A DNA stretch of 64,000 nt from assembly GCA_913057235.1 (NCBI GenBank), contig CAJXNI010000007.1, positions 51,205-115,204 on the forward strand, in the 5' to 3' direction. The translations under genes and the position numbers were made by a program. The stretch comes from an uncultured Bacteroidota bacterium. GTDB taxonomy: Bacteria; Bacteroidota; Bacteroidia; Flavobacteriales; Schleiferiaceae. Shown one piece after another: positions 1-8,785 of this stretch (the first letter of the stretch is position 1; each line of letters starts with the position of its first letter). The notes under the pieces were generated by a model. It saw nothing but the letters and a program-made list of their open reading frames with translations. It did not search any database and was not told the DNA's origin.

Positions 1-404
<404 letters not shown>

Positions 405-428
405 TTACGCTACTATTGAAAACTAAAA

Positions 429-459
429 TGCAGGCTAAGCTTTTAACTGGTAGCCTGCA
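429..459. repeat. Inverted repeat in divergent intergenic region
   Basis: A perfect 9-bp inverted repeat, TGCAGGCTA at 429-437 and TAGCCTGCA at 451-459, lies between the divergent thiolase and HD-phosphodiesterase genes. It is not placed to end either gene, so it is more likely a 5'-leader hairpin of the thiolase transcript or a protein-binding site than a terminator. Function is unknown. Confidence 0.4.
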
Positions 460-571
460 CATTTTAAAGATTTCCAGGGCGTATTAGCAAGATTTTATCT
501 TTAATTAGCAATACAGCAAAACTAAAAAAATTAGAAGATTGCCGCTCTGCTTTTAGAGGTAATAACTAGTC

Positions 572-2674
572 ATGAAGAAGTTCTTCTTATACATACAAAA
601 TCATCAGACTCAGGTTTCAGCGGCCTTACTTTTTTTGTTGTCCAGCGCCATTGTGGTATACTTAAACCCCAGAGAAGCCAAATTCAAGTATGAGTTTCAA
701 AAGGGTAAGCCCTGGTTGCATGAGAATTTAGTGGCGCCCTTTGACTACAGCATTTATAAGTCTGAAGAGGAATTAGCGCAGGAAGAAACCGACTTGCGTT
801 TAAACAAAACCATCTTTTTAACCAGGCAAAGTACGGTTGCGGATGAGGCGCTCCAAAACTTTGAAGACAATTGGCCCAGGCAATGGCGTAAGGCTTTGAG
901 CAGCAATAGGTTTGATACCCTTCAGTTTAAAGAAGAAACCAATCGTTTGGCTTGGCGCGATAGTTTGGCAGGCATGGGTAAGCAGGCGCTCCAGGCAGTT
1001 TTTGACAAGGGAATTTTGAAACCATCTGATGAGGCACTTTTTAAAAACTACGGAGAAGCGCTCTTGCGCAAAGAAAAATTGAGCCTACCGGTGGAGCCTG
1101 AAAATTTCTATACCATTAAAGAGGCCGCCCAAGAACTTAGAACCCGTTTAACTGATTCGCTCCCTAGGGCTTTTGCCGATTTTTTAGCGGCACGGCTCAC
1201 TACACAGTTGGAGCACAACGTGTTTTACGATGCCCAAACCACCAAAAAATACCTGGAAAGTCAGATTGAATCGATCTTACCCATCCGCGGAAGCGTACAG
1301 GAAGGAGAGCTGATTATTTTTAAAGGCAACCTGGTAGACGAAGAGAAATACCGCAAACTGGTTTCACTGAAGCGCGTGTATGAGGGCTCGTTGAGTGGTA
1401 ACCGCTCGTATTATTATCTGCTGGGTGGGCAAATCCTCATCATGAGTATTTTGTTTCTGGTGCTTTTTCTGTTTTTGTACCAGTTTCAAAATCTGGTGAT
1501 GGAAGACATTAGCCGCCTCACCTTTATTTTGGGGAATGTGCTGCTGATGGTGATTATTGCCCGCATCATTTTAGAAGTGAATGCCAAGTACATTTATCTG
1601 GTGCCCTTTGCCATTTTGCCCATGGTGATGCGCTCTTTCTTTAATGAACGGATGGCCCTGTTTGTGCACATTGTGGCCATTTTGATCATAGGTTTTTTGG
1701 TGCCCAACAGCTTTGAATTTGTGTTTTTACAGTTTGTAGCCGGGGTATTTTCGGTGCTGATGGTAGCGCAACAGTATAAGCGCGGACAGCTGTTTTTAAC
1801 CGCAGGGAAAATTACCCTGGTGTACTGCGTGGCCTACTTTAGTCTGGCCATTATTCAGGAGGGCCGTTTAGACACCATTGACTATGTGCCCTTTGCCTAT
1901 TTTGTGGGCAATGGCTTGCTTACGCTGGTTTCTTTTCCCTTAATATATTTTCAGGAAAAAATATTTGGCTTTGTTTCAGAGGTCTCCCTGCTGGAGCTTA
2001 GTGATACCAATAACACCCTGCTGCGCGAACTGGCTCAAAAAGCACCCGGTACTTTTCAACACAGTTTACAGGTAGCTAACCTGGCCGAAGCGGCCGTAAA
2101 TGCGGTAGATGGCAATGCCCTTCTGGTGCGCACCGGTGCTTTATACCACGATATTGGTAAAATGCAGGCACCCATGTATTTTATTGAAAACCAGAGCACG
2201 GGGATCAATCCGCATGATGAGCTTTCTTTTTCGGAGAGCGCGGAAATCATTATTGGCCACGTGCTCAATGGCATTAAGATGGCCAAAAAGCACAACCTGC
2301 CAGATGTGCTGATTGACTTTATCCGCACCCACCACGGCACCACCACGGTGATGTATTTTTACCGGCAGTACATTAAAAACTTTCCGGAGGATAAACAGGC
2401 CCTGGAGAAATTTACCTACCCGGGGCCCAAGCCTTTTTCAAAAGAAACGGCCATATTAATGATGGCCGATACGGTGGAGGCGGCTAGTCGCAGCCTTAAT
2501 AATCCGAATCATGAAAGTATTGATGAGCTGGTAGAACGTTTAATTGACGCCCAAATAGAAAATGCGCAATTTGAAAACGCCCCCATCACCTTACGGGAAA
2601 TCAGGCAGGTGAAGAAAATATTCAAGAAAATGCTCATGAATATTTATCACGTGCGCATCCAATACCCCGATTAA
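572..2674 (+). CDS. 7TM-HD family phosphodiesterase, PgpH-like (HDIG domain)
   Basis: A 700-residue membrane protein. One N-terminal membrane segment (about residues 13-30) is followed by a long extracytoplasmic domain to about residue 275, then a block of hydrophobic helices to about 465, then a cytoplasmic HD domain. The HD domain shows PGTFQHSLQVANLAEAA, the metal-binding ALYHDIGKMQAP near residue 525, NPHDELSFSESAEIIIGHV, and FIRTHHGTT near 586. This order matches the 7TMR-HD (PgpH) family, which in Firmicutes hydrolyses cyclic di-AMP. Activity on c-di-AMP here is inferred from the family. The gene overlaps the convergent downstream gene by 4 bp. Confidence 0.92.
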   Translation: MKKFFLYIQNHQTQVSAALLFLLSSAIVVYLNPREAKFKYEFQKGKPWLHENLVAPFDYSIYKSEEELAQEETDLRLNKTIFLTRQSTVADEALQNFEDNWPRQWRKALSSNRFDTLQFKEETNRLAWRDSLAGMGKQALQAVFDKGILKPSDEALFKNYGEALLRKEKLSLPVEPENFYTIKEAAQELRTRLTDSLPRAFADFLAARLTTQLEHNVFYDAQTTKKYLESQIESILPIRGSVQEGELIIFKGNLVDEEKYRKLVSLKRVYEGSLSGNRSYYYLLGGQILIMSILFLVLFLFLYQFQNLVMEDISRLTFILGNVLLMVIIARIILEVNAKYIYLVPFAILPMVMRSFFNERMALFVHIVAILIIGFLVPNSFEFVFLQFVAGVFSVLMVAQQYKRGQLFLTAGKITLVYCVAYFSLAIIQEGRLDTIDYVPFAYFVGNGLLTLVSFPLIYFQEKIFGFVSEVSLLELSDTNNTLLRELAQKAPGTFQHSLQVANLAEAAVNAVDGNALLVRTGALYHDIGKMQAPMYFIENQSTGINPHDELSFSESAEIIIGHVLNGIKMAKKHNLPDVLIDFIRTHHGTTTVMYFYRQYIKNFPEDKQALEKFTYPGPKPFSKETAILMMADTVEAASRSLNNPNHESIDELVERLIDAQIENAQFENAPITLREIRQVKKIFKKMLMNIYHVRIQYPD

Positions 2675-3042
2675 TCTTCAACGTATTCTTCTTCCTCTTC
2701 CTGGCTTTCAGCCGGAAGTGTGGCTTCCGTTTCTTCTTCAGCCTCCTCTTCATTGTCAAACTTCACTTGACCGTACACCACTTCGTAGCCATAAGGAACC
2801 ACAAAGTCTTCGGGCATTTCTTCCATTTCAAAACGCTCTTGGTAGTACTTTTCATAGCGCTCCATAAAGGCATCGCTATCGGTTATGAGTAGTAAGTTGG
2901 GGTCTTCCTCTTTTTTAAGGAGGCCAAGGTTCTGCCCTTGGAGGTGCACCAAATGCATGCTGGGCATAATGGGTACTTGCGCTAAAAATACAGGATCTGT
3001 GTGCCGGTTGCGGCTCTTACACTTAAGCAGAAAGCATTTCAT
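2671..3042 (-). CDS. Conserved-looking small acidic protein, unknown function
   Basis: A 123-residue protein I do not recognise. The first 95 residues look globular, with basic and cysteine residues at the start (MKCFLLKCKSRNRH) and a middle segment LLLITDSDAFMERYEKYYQ. The last 30 residues are almost all Glu and Ala. There is no signal peptide or membrane segment, so it is probably cytoplasmic. It ends 4 bp inside the convergent HD-phosphodiesterase gene. The ORF fills the gap and has a plausible ATG start at 3042, but no homolog or domain supports it. Confidence 0.7.
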   Translation of the reverse strand: MKCFLLKCKSRNRHTDPVFLAQVPIMPSMHLVHLQGQNLGLLKKEEDPNLLLITDSDAFMERYEKYYQERFEMEEMPEDFVVPYGYEVVYGQVKFDNEEEAEEETEATLPAESQEEEEEYVED

Positions 3043-3376
3043 AGTAGTATCTACAATTAAAATTCAGTGATCTAAATTAAGAGAATAATTGACCCCTTAA
3101 AAAAGCGGGTGAAGTTGCTTTATGAACATGGCTGGCAGATCAGAAGATTTGGATCTGGAAATATTTTCAGGGAGTTAGCTTTACATAAAAACTACCAATA
3201 TTATTGAATTACCACCCTTTAAGTAAAGCCTTGACCCGTTTGTTCCAATCCCGCTGCCGCGAGATTCTATAGTTGCAGTAAGGCGTATTTTTTCTCCAAT
3301 AAGCAAGTAGCTAAAGAGTAAACCCCAAGCCCCGGTGTAAGCTGCGCCTTCAAGCAAGCTTGCGCCCACCTGGAAA
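3043..3376. other. Intergenic stretch without recognisable gene
   Basis: Between the small acidic gene and the tRNA remnant there are about 330 bases in which I see no convincing gene or RNA. A possible 93-residue minus-strand ORF (3181-3462) runs straight through the terminator hairpin and the tRNA-like tail and looks like chance. The stretch may be decayed sequence linked to the neighbouring tRNA remnant. Confidence 0.5.
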
Positions 3377-3412
3377 CAAAAAAGCCGCAAACTCCAAGAG
3401 TCTGCGGCTTTG
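3377..3412 (-). terminator. Rho-independent terminator of the decayed tRNA-Pro tail
   Basis: Read on the minus strand, GCCGCAGACTC pairs with GAGTTTGCGGC (11 bp, one G-U) around a 3-base loop and is followed by a run of Ts. It sits directly after the 15-base tRNA-Pro tail copy at 3416-3430, just as the intact tRNA-Pro is followed by its own terminator, but the two hairpins differ in sequence. Confidence 0.75.
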
Positions 3413-3415
3413 TTT

Positions 3416-3430
3416 GTCGGGGCGGCAGGA
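3416..3430 (-). pseudogene. Remnant of a tRNA-Pro 3' end
   Basis: Bases 3416-3430 are identical to 3588-3602, which form the acceptor 3' strand and the start of the T-arm of the intact tRNA-Pro. Beyond 3430 the match breaks down, although a weak CAGGA/TCCTG pairing persists where the T-stem would be. No anticodon arm is recognisable. It is best read as a decayed second tRNA-Pro copy or the scar of an element that used the tRNA 3' end as its attachment site. Confidence 0.55.
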
Positions 3431-3551
3431 GTACCCATAGTGATCCTGTTTATGCCCCTCAAGTGGTGTGACTTAAAAGCTCCCGCGCTGCGCGCGTCTC
3501 GTCTTTTTTTTGTTTTTCCCTTCGCTCAAGCGCGCTTGGCTCACGTCCAAA
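3431..3551. other. Spacer between tRNA-Pro tail copy and tRNA-Pro terminator
   Basis: A 120-base spacer with two GC-rich patches (around 3480-3500 and 3520-3545) separated by a T-run. No gene, RNA or inverted terminal repeat of a known element is visible. If the flanking 15-base repeats are attachment-site scars, this is what remains between them. Confidence 0.35.
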
Positions 3552-3585
3552 CAAAAAAAGCCCATGGTTTTCACCATGAGCTTTT
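3552..3585 (-). terminator. Rho-independent terminator after tRNA-Pro
   Basis: On the minus strand AAAGCTCATGGT pairs with ACCATGGGCTTT (12 bp, one G-U) around a GAAA tetraloop, followed by TTTTTTTG. It begins only a few bases after the tRNA-Pro 3' end and should end the tRNA-Ser/tRNA-Pro transcript. Confidence 0.88.
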
Positions 3586-3588
3586 AAG

Positions 3589-3663
3589 TCGGGGCGGCAG
3601 GATTCGAACCTGCGACCTCCTCGTCCCAAACGAGGCGCGATGACCGGGCTACGCTACGCCCCG
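3589..3663 (-). tRNA. tRNA-Pro(TGG)
   Basis: A 75-nt cloverleaf. The acceptor CGGGGCG pairs with CGCCCCG, with discriminator A at 3589. The anticodon stem CTCGT/ACGAG frames the loop TTTGGGA with anticodon TGG, and the T-arm is GCAGG-TTCGAAT-CCTGC. CCA is not encoded. It lies 34 bases downstream of tRNA-Ser on the same strand, so both probably come from one transcript. Confidence 0.97.
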
Positions 3664-3697
3664 AAAAAAGGCGTTCTCCCTGAGAAGAACGCCTTAG

Positions 3698-3784
3698 CGG
3701 TGAGAGCGGGATTCGAACCCGCGGTACGGTTGCCCGTACGGCAGTTTAGCAAACTACTGGTTTAAGCCACTCACCCATCTCACC
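3698..3784 (-). tRNA. tRNA-Ser(GCT)
   Basis: An 87-nt class II tRNA. Acceptor GGTGAGA pairs with TCTCACC, discriminator G. The anticodon stem GTAGT/ACTGC encloses loop TTGCTAA with anticodon GCT, followed by a long variable arm (CCGTACGGGCAACCGTACC) typical of serine tRNAs. T-arm is GCGGG-TTCGAAT-CCCGC. It reads serine AGC/AGT codons. CCA is not encoded. Confidence 0.97.
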
Positions 3785-3885
3785 GAATGCTTAATTTTTT
3801 ATCTAAGGATCGCTTTCAAAGAAGCAAGACTCCCTAATGGCTTAATTTAATTTTATAGAACAATCCCCTTTTTTCAAAGGGGCTG

Positions 3886-3916
3886 CAAAGGTAATACATC
3901 CCATAAAACTTGCAAG
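3886..3916 (-). promoter_or_regulatory. Bacteroidota-type promoter for the tRNA-Ser/tRNA-Pro unit
   Basis: On the minus strand CTTG (3 of 4 to the -33 TTTG box) is followed after 19 bases by TACCTTTG, an exact match to the -7 box TAnnTTTG of the Bacteroidota primary sigma factor. The spacing is the established 19-21 bases. Transcription would start near 3880, about 100 bases before tRNA-Ser. Confidence 0.6.
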
Positions 3917-4047
3917 TATAAAATTAAGCCTTTCTACTTTTTCTTGAAGTCCGTCTTTCACCAAGCACCCGGGCCGTCTTAAAAATTCAAATCATGGCCC
4001 GCCTACATGCCAAATTCCTTTCTACCTTAGTATTCTAATTACTAACC

Positions 4048-4899
4048 ATGGTGCAACCTTTTCCCGTTATAGCTACAGCCGTAGCCCTTTCGCCCAATTT
4101 AGAGGCCAATCTGTGCGAGTCTGTTCGCATTAAAAATGCATTAGGGGCTAAGCTATACCTCATTCACGTAGAGAAAAATGAGACCGATGAACGTGCCGAA
4201 ATTCTCAAGGCGCTAGAGAAAGCGGGTTGCAGCCTTAAGGATGTGGAAGTGGTTTGGGAAAGAGGAGATGAGATTGAAGCCATCTTGCGCGTGTGTGAAC
4301 AGCATCAGGTAAACCTATTAATTGCCGGGGCGCTGCCGCGCGAAGGTTTAATCCGCTACTACAAAGGCTCCATTGCCCGGCAGTTGGTGCGAAAGAGCAA
4401 TTGCAGCATCTTACTGCTTACGCAGCCCAAGGTAGCGGCTAAAAAATGTGAGAGTGTGGTGGTGAATGGTCTCAACCACCCAAAAACAGCTTACACCATT
4501 GAAACGGCCGTACGTGTTTGTGAAGCCTTCGGGGCCAACCTCTTACGCATTGTAGAAGAAGTGCCCCCCAGCCGCGAAGTGAAGCGAGCCGATGACGATA
4601 AAATGTTGGCTGAGCTTAATCAAAAGCGCCTGGAAGTTGAGGAGGCCGAAGATGAGCGCATTGACGCTATTCTGGCCGCTATTCAGCGGGGTGAGCAGCT
4701 TACCATTCGGCATAAAGCCATAATAGGCAAGCCCGGCTACACCATTGGTCATTTTACCCAATCGGTACAGGCAGATCTACTGGTGTTAAACTCACCCGAT
4801 ACCAAACTGGGTTTTATGGACCGGGTTTTTACGCACGGTTTGGAATACATCCTCTCAGAGTTACCCAGTGATATTCTCATCGTTCACAGTCACGCCTAA
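4048..4899 (+). CDS. Universal stress protein, tandem UspA domains
   Basis: A 283-residue soluble protein made of two UspA-like halves (about residues 1-135 and 147-283). The second half ends with the usual LPSDILIVHS; the first half ends with SNCSILLLTQP. Such proteins bind ATP or act as stress-responsive switches. The gene stops one base before the SulP transporter, a pairing seen elsewhere for USP and anion/cation transporters, so it may regulate that transporter; that is inference. The ATG at 4048 gives a standard USP N-terminus. Confidence 0.88.
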   Translation: MVQPFPVIATAVALSPNLEANLCESVRIKNALGAKLYLIHVEKNETDERAEILKALEKAGCSLKDVEVVWERGDEIEAILRVCEQHQVNLLIAGALPREGLIRYYKGSIARQLVRKSNCSILLLTQPKVAAKKCESVVVNGLNHPKTAYTIETAVRVCEAFGANLLRIVEEVPPSREVKRADDDKMLAELNQKRLEVEEAEDERIDAILAAIQRGEQLTIRHKAIIGKPGYTIGHFTQSVQADLLVLNSPDTKLGFMDRVFTHGLEYILSELPSDILIVHSHA

Positions 4900-4900
4900 C

Positions 4901-7108
4901 ATGCCTCTACCCAGCCTTTTTCAAAATATTTTACGCAATATTTTCCCGGGTTTTGTAGTAAGCTTGGTAGCCTTACCACTAGCACTGGGATTGGCCTTGG
5001 CCAGTGGAGCACCCCCCATAGCCGGTCTCATTTCGGCCATAGTAGGCGGGGTGTTAGTCTCGCTCATAGGCGGATCAAATGTGGCCATTGTTGGTCCGGG
5101 TAATGGCCTGGTGGTGGTAACCTTAACCGCCATTACCACTTTAGGCCAAGGCGATATGTATGGCGGTTATTTGTATACCCTGGCTGCGGTAGTGCTCTCG
5201 GGGTTGGTCATTTTTGCTCTGGGCTTATTTCGTTTTGGGGCCTTAAGTGAGTATTTCCCCACAGCGGCTGTGCAGGGCATGTTGGCCGCCATTGGGGTCA
5301 TTATTATGGCCAAGCAATTGCACGTAATGTTGGGCGTAAATGATCCGGGGGCTAACGCGCCTCTGGAGTTGCTGCTGGCCATCCCCCAAAGTCTGGCGCG
5401 GGTGTTTTCAGGTCAGATCCCCACCCTGGCCTACGTATTTGGCCTCTCGGCTTTACTTTTCCTTTTTGCCTACCCCAAATTGCAATGGAGTGGCACTAAA
5501 ATTATTCCCGCCCCTATTTTGGTGGTTCTGGCAAGTATCGGCTTGGGCTACTTGGCCGAGTGGAACCCAGAGTGGATAGAGCCTTTGCAGCCCGCCTATC
5601 TGGTTGCCATTCCTACAGATTTAGCCCAAAGTCTAGCCTTTCCAGACTTTGGTCAAGTGAGCGAGCCCGCTTTCTTTTCGGCAGTGCTATCGCTCACCTT
5701 CATTGCCACGGTAGAGTCTTTATTAAGCATGAAAGCGGTAGATCGCCTGGATCCGCTTAAGCGCAGAACCAATGTGAATCAAGGCTTAAAGGCCATAGGT
5801 ATAGCCACCGTGGTGTCAGGTCTTTTGGGCGGATTAAACGTGGTGAAGGTAATTGCCAGAAGCAGCGTAAATGTGAATCAGGGCGCCAGCCACCGCGCTT
5901 CTAACTTTTTTCACAGCATTTTTCTACTGGCTTTTGTTTTGTTTTTTGCCGGGCAATTAAGGCACATTCCGCTGTCGGTTTTGGCCGCTATTTTGGTGTA
6001 CACCGGCTATAAATTATGCGCTCCAAGGGTGTTTAAAAATATGGCCCTAGTAGGATGGGAGCAGCTCATCATTTTTGTGGTCACCCTTCTAATCACCTTG
6101 CTCACCAACTTAATTACCGGTATAATCATTGGCGTAATGGTTACCCTCATTTCTCAGCTCAGAGCCATGGGTAGGGTAGAGGTATTTCTTGAAAACTTAT
6201 TTAAACCAAACACCCTATTGTATGAAGAAGATCAGGAGCAGTACCACCTAAGCGTAAAGGCCTACAGCAACTTTTTAAACTTTATAGGCATCAAGCAAAA
6301 GCTAGACACCTTGCCCCGCAATGCCAAAGTGATTGTTGATTTCAGCCTGGTTCAGTTTATTGATTATACCGTGTTAGATCAACTACAGAATTACCACTTT
6401 AATTTTAAAGCTACTGGGGGCGATTTGGAGATCATCGGCATGGATCATCTTTCTTCCACGTCTAGTCATCCACTGTCTACTAAAGTGCCTACGGCTCGCC
6501 AGCTTAAGGCCCCTAAATATCCCGGGCAGCCCTCACGGAGGCAGCGCACCATGCGGCTTTTTGCCAAGAAAATGGATTGGCAGTTTAATGAAGCCTCTGA
6601 CTTTAAAAGCGAGCATTTTGGGCGTTTTCAGTATTTCGGCATTCGTAAAATTGAGTACATCCGCAATAAAATGCAGGGCTGGAACGGCCAGGTAAGCGTG
6701 GCTTTAGCCGATGTATATTTTGCAGAAGGTGCCTACACCGCTGAACAGCATTTGCAGAGTACTATGGTAGAATTATTCCTGCCGCAAGGCCTACCCACTT
6801 TTGTGCTCAACAAAGAGAATCTACTAGACCGGGTGGCTAATCTTACCGGCTTTCAAGACATTAGGTTTGAAATGCATCCAGACTTTTCCCATCGGTTTAA
6901 CCTAAGAGGGGATGAACCCGAGGCGATACGGCAATTTTTTAGTGCTGAGCTGATTGCCTTTTTTGAAGCCAACAAAGAGTACCACTTAGAGAGCAACGGA
7001 AAAGGCCTTCTCATTTTTGAAAAGGAAAGGCTCAGTACCATTAGTGAAATAAAGCAATTGGTTAGTTTTGCCAACCGCTTAGCACAAATTTTAAACTCCA
7101 AACTGTAA
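4901..7108 (+). CDS. SulP-family anion transporter with STAS domain and extra C-terminal domain
   Basis: A 735-residue protein. Residues 15-430 hold the SulP transmembrane core with the signatures LVALPLALGLALASGAPP, GGSNVAIVGPGNG and FIATVESLLSMKAVDRLDP. Residues about 447-540 form a STAS domain (VIVDFSLVQFIDYTVLDQL). A further 190 residues follow, which is longer than typical SulP proteins. The family carries sulfate, bicarbonate or other anions; the substrate is not readable here, though bicarbonate is common in marine bacteria. I start at the ATG at 4901, directly after the USP stop, rather than the in-frame ATG at 4868, because MPLPSLFQNILRNIFPGF fits a SulP start. Confidence 0.9.
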   Translation: MPLPSLFQNILRNIFPGFVVSLVALPLALGLALASGAPPIAGLISAIVGGVLVSLIGGSNVAIVGPGNGLVVVTLTAITTLGQGDMYGGYLYTLAAVVLSGLVIFALGLFRFGALSEYFPTAAVQGMLAAIGVIIMAKQLHVMLGVNDPGANAPLELLLAIPQSLARVFSGQIPTLAYVFGLSALLFLFAYPKLQWSGTKIIPAPILVVLASIGLGYLAEWNPEWIEPLQPAYLVAIPTDLAQSLAFPDFGQVSEPAFFSAVLSLTFIATVESLLSMKAVDRLDPLKRRTNVNQGLKAIGIATVVSGLLGGLNVVKVIARSSVNVNQGASHRASNFFHSIFLLAFVLFFAGQLRHIPLSVLAAILVYTGYKLCAPRVFKNMALVGWEQLIIFVVTLLITLLTNLITGIIIGVMVTLISQLRAMGRVEVFLENLFKPNTLLYEEDQEQYHLSVKAYSNFLNFIGIKQKLDTLPRNAKVIVDFSLVQFIDYTVLDQLQNYHFNFKATGGDLEIIGMDHLSSTSSHPLSTKVPTARQLKAPKYPGQPSRRQRTMRLFAKKMDWQFNEASDFKSEHFGRFQYFGIRKIEYIRNKMQGWNGQVSVALADVYFAEGAYTAEQHLQSTMVELFLPQGLPTFVLNKENLLDRVANLTGFQDIRFEMHPDFSHRFNLRGDEPEAIRQFFSAELIAFFEANKEYHLESNGKGLLIFEKERLSTISEIKQLVSFANRLAQILNSKL

Positions 7109-7111
7109 AAG

Positions 7112-7693
7112 ATGCTTCGTTTAAAATTACCAACAGACCCCCGCTGGGTAAACATTGCCGAAAAAAATATTGAGGAAATCTTGATTGATCATGCTTTTTG
7201 CGAGCAAAAGGCAGCCAGCACGGCCATCTCATTTTTGGTAACCTACCCAGAGCACAGCGATTTGGTGACCGCTATGGCCGCATTGGCTCGGGAAGAAATG
7301 AGCCATTTTGAAATGGTGCACAAACGTCTTTTGGAGCGAGGCTATACTTTAGGTCGGGAGCGTAAAGATGAATACGTGGCGCGCATTAATCAGTTTTTTC
7401 CTAAAACCGGTGATCGCAATGAGCGTTTGGTAAACCGCTTGCTCATTGCCGCTTTAATTGAAGCACGAAGCTGCGAGCGCTTTAAAGTGTTATCAGAAAA
7501 CATTGCCGATAAAGAGTTGGCCTCTTTTTATGAAAAACTGATGGTTAGCGAGGCCAACCACTACACCATGTTTCTCAAGTTTGCCCGCCAGTATGGCAAC
7601 CGGGAAGAGGTTGACCAAAAATGGGACGAGCTGCTCAGCTTTGAGGCGGAAGTGATGAAAGACTTCAATAAAAAAGAACATATACACGGCTAA
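7112..7693 (+). CDS. miaE: tRNA-(ms2io6A)-hydroxylase, MiaE-like diiron protein
   Basis: A 193-residue ferritin-like diiron protein. MiaE motifs are clear: DPRWVNIAEKNIEEILIDHA near the start, CEQKAAS (first iron-binding Glu near residue 30), ALAREEMSHFEMVH (ExxH pair, residues 60-70), IEARSCERF, and SEANHYTMF (ExxH of the second pair). MiaE hydroxylates the isopentenyl group of ms2i6A at position 37 of tRNAs using O2. It starts 3 bases after the SulP gene and 9 bases before gcvT, so it is within the operon. Whether the product is used as in gamma-proteobacteria is unknown. Confidence 0.9.
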   Translation: MLRLKLPTDPRWVNIAEKNIEEILIDHAFCEQKAASTAISFLVTYPEHSDLVTAMAALAREEMSHFEMVHKRLLERGYTLGRERKDEYVARINQFFPKTGDRNERLVNRLLIAALIEARSCERFKVLSENIADKELASFYEKLMVSEANHYTMFLKFARQYGNREEVDQKWDELLSFEAEVMKDFNKKEHIHG

Positions 7694-7702
7694 AATTTAG
7701 TT

Positions 7703-8785
7703 ATGAAAAGCATTCAACTGGAAAGTATCCACCAAGATTTAGGCGCTAAAATGACCCCTTTTGCCGGGTTTAACATGCCTTTGCAATATGAAGGTTTAAA
7801 TGTAGAGCACAAGCACGTGCGGGCTAAAGTGGGCGTTTTTGACGTGAGCCACATGGGGCAGATTTTCGTGCAAGGCCCAAAGGCAGTTGAATTCTTGCAA
7901 AAAGTTACCAGTAATGACGTGAGCAAGCTCTATCCCGGTAAGGTGCAATACAGCTGCCTGCCTAATGAGCAGGGCGGCATTGTAGATGACCTGCTGGTGT
8001 ATTGCCTGGCCGAGGAGCAATTTCTTTTGGTAGTGAACGCTTCAAATATTGAGAAGGACTTTAACTGGTTGCGCGGTTATGAAATGGAGGGAGCGTTGTT
8101 GCTCAATGAAAGTGACGACTGGAGCTTACTGGCTGTGCAGGGGCCCATGGCCTCAGAGGCTATGCAAGAGCTTACAGAGGTGCCATTGGGCGAAATGAAA
8201 TACTACACTTTTGAACAGGCCCGTTTTGCGGGAGTTGACAATGTAATTATTTCGGCTACGGGTTACACGGGTGCAGGCGGTTTTGAGCTGTATGTGCGCA
8301 ACAAAGATGCGGCCCACGTTTGGCATGAAGTTATGCGCGCGGGGGCTAAAGCCGATATAAAACCCATTGGTTTGGCCGCACGCGATACCCTGCGTCTAGA
8401 AATGGGCTTCTGCCTGTACGGAAACGATATTGACGATAAGACTTCGCCTATTGAGGCAGGCCTGGGTTGGATTACCAAGTTTTCCAAAGACTTTATAAAC
8501 AGCGAGGCTTTAAAGGCCCAGAAAGAAAACGGTCCCAGCCAGCGTTTAATAGGTTTTGTGATGGAAGACCGCGGTATTCCTCGTAAAGACTATCGGATTA
8601 AAGACGCAGGAGGTGAAGAAATTGGCCGGGTTACTTCGGGTACGCAAAGCCCCTCTTTGGGCAAGGCTATTGGCTTGGGCTATGTGCAAAGTGACTATAA
8701 AGCCCCGGATACGGAGATCTTTATTGAAATCAGAAATAAGGCGCTTAAGGCCAAGGTAAGCAAGCCTCCATTTTACAAGGGCTAA
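7703..8785 (+). CDS. gcvT: Aminomethyltransferase, glycine cleavage system T protein
   Basis: A 360-residue T protein of the glycine cleavage system, which moves the aminomethyl carbon from lipoyl-H protein to tetrahydrofolate, releasing ammonia. Typical motifs are FAGFNMPLQYEG, VGVFDVSHMGQ, LQKVTSNDVSKL, SATGYTGAGGFELY and the C-terminal GRVTSGTQSPSLGKAIGLGYV. Length and both ends match the family. It is the last gene of the USP-SulP-MiaE-GcvT run and overlaps the convergent outer-membrane gene by 4 bp. The H and P protein genes are not in this window. Confidence 0.97.
   Translation: MKSIQLESIHQDLGAKMTPFAGFNMPLQYEGLNVEHKHVRAKVGVFDVSHMGQIFVQGPKAVEFLQKVTSNDVSKLYPGKVQYSCLPNEQGGIVDDLLVYCLAEEQFLLVVNASNIEKDFNWLRGYEMEGALLLNESDDWSLLAVQGPMASEAMQELTEVPLGEMKYYTFEQARFAGVDNVIISATGYTGAGGFELYVRNKDAAHVWHEVMRAGAKADIKPIGLAARDTLRLEMGFCLYGNDIDDKTSPIEAGLGWITKFSKDFINSEALKAQKENGPSQRLIGFVMEDRGIPRKDYRIKDAGGEEIGRVTSGTQSPSLGKAIGLGYVQSDYKAPDTEIFIEIRNKALKAKVSKPPFYKG

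Noticed and set aside
429..459. Terminator at the inverted repeat after the thiolase start
   Set aside because: It lies between two divergent genes, has a 13-base loop and no proper T-run, so it cannot end either transcript.
3235..3290. Second tRNA-like T-arm near GTTCCAATCCCGC
   Set aside because: The match to a T-loop is partial, and no acceptor or anticodon arm can be folded around it.
3181..3462. A 93-codon minus-strand frame in the tRNA-remnant region
   Set aside because: It runs through a terminator hairpin and a tRNA tail copy, so it cannot be a normal gene.
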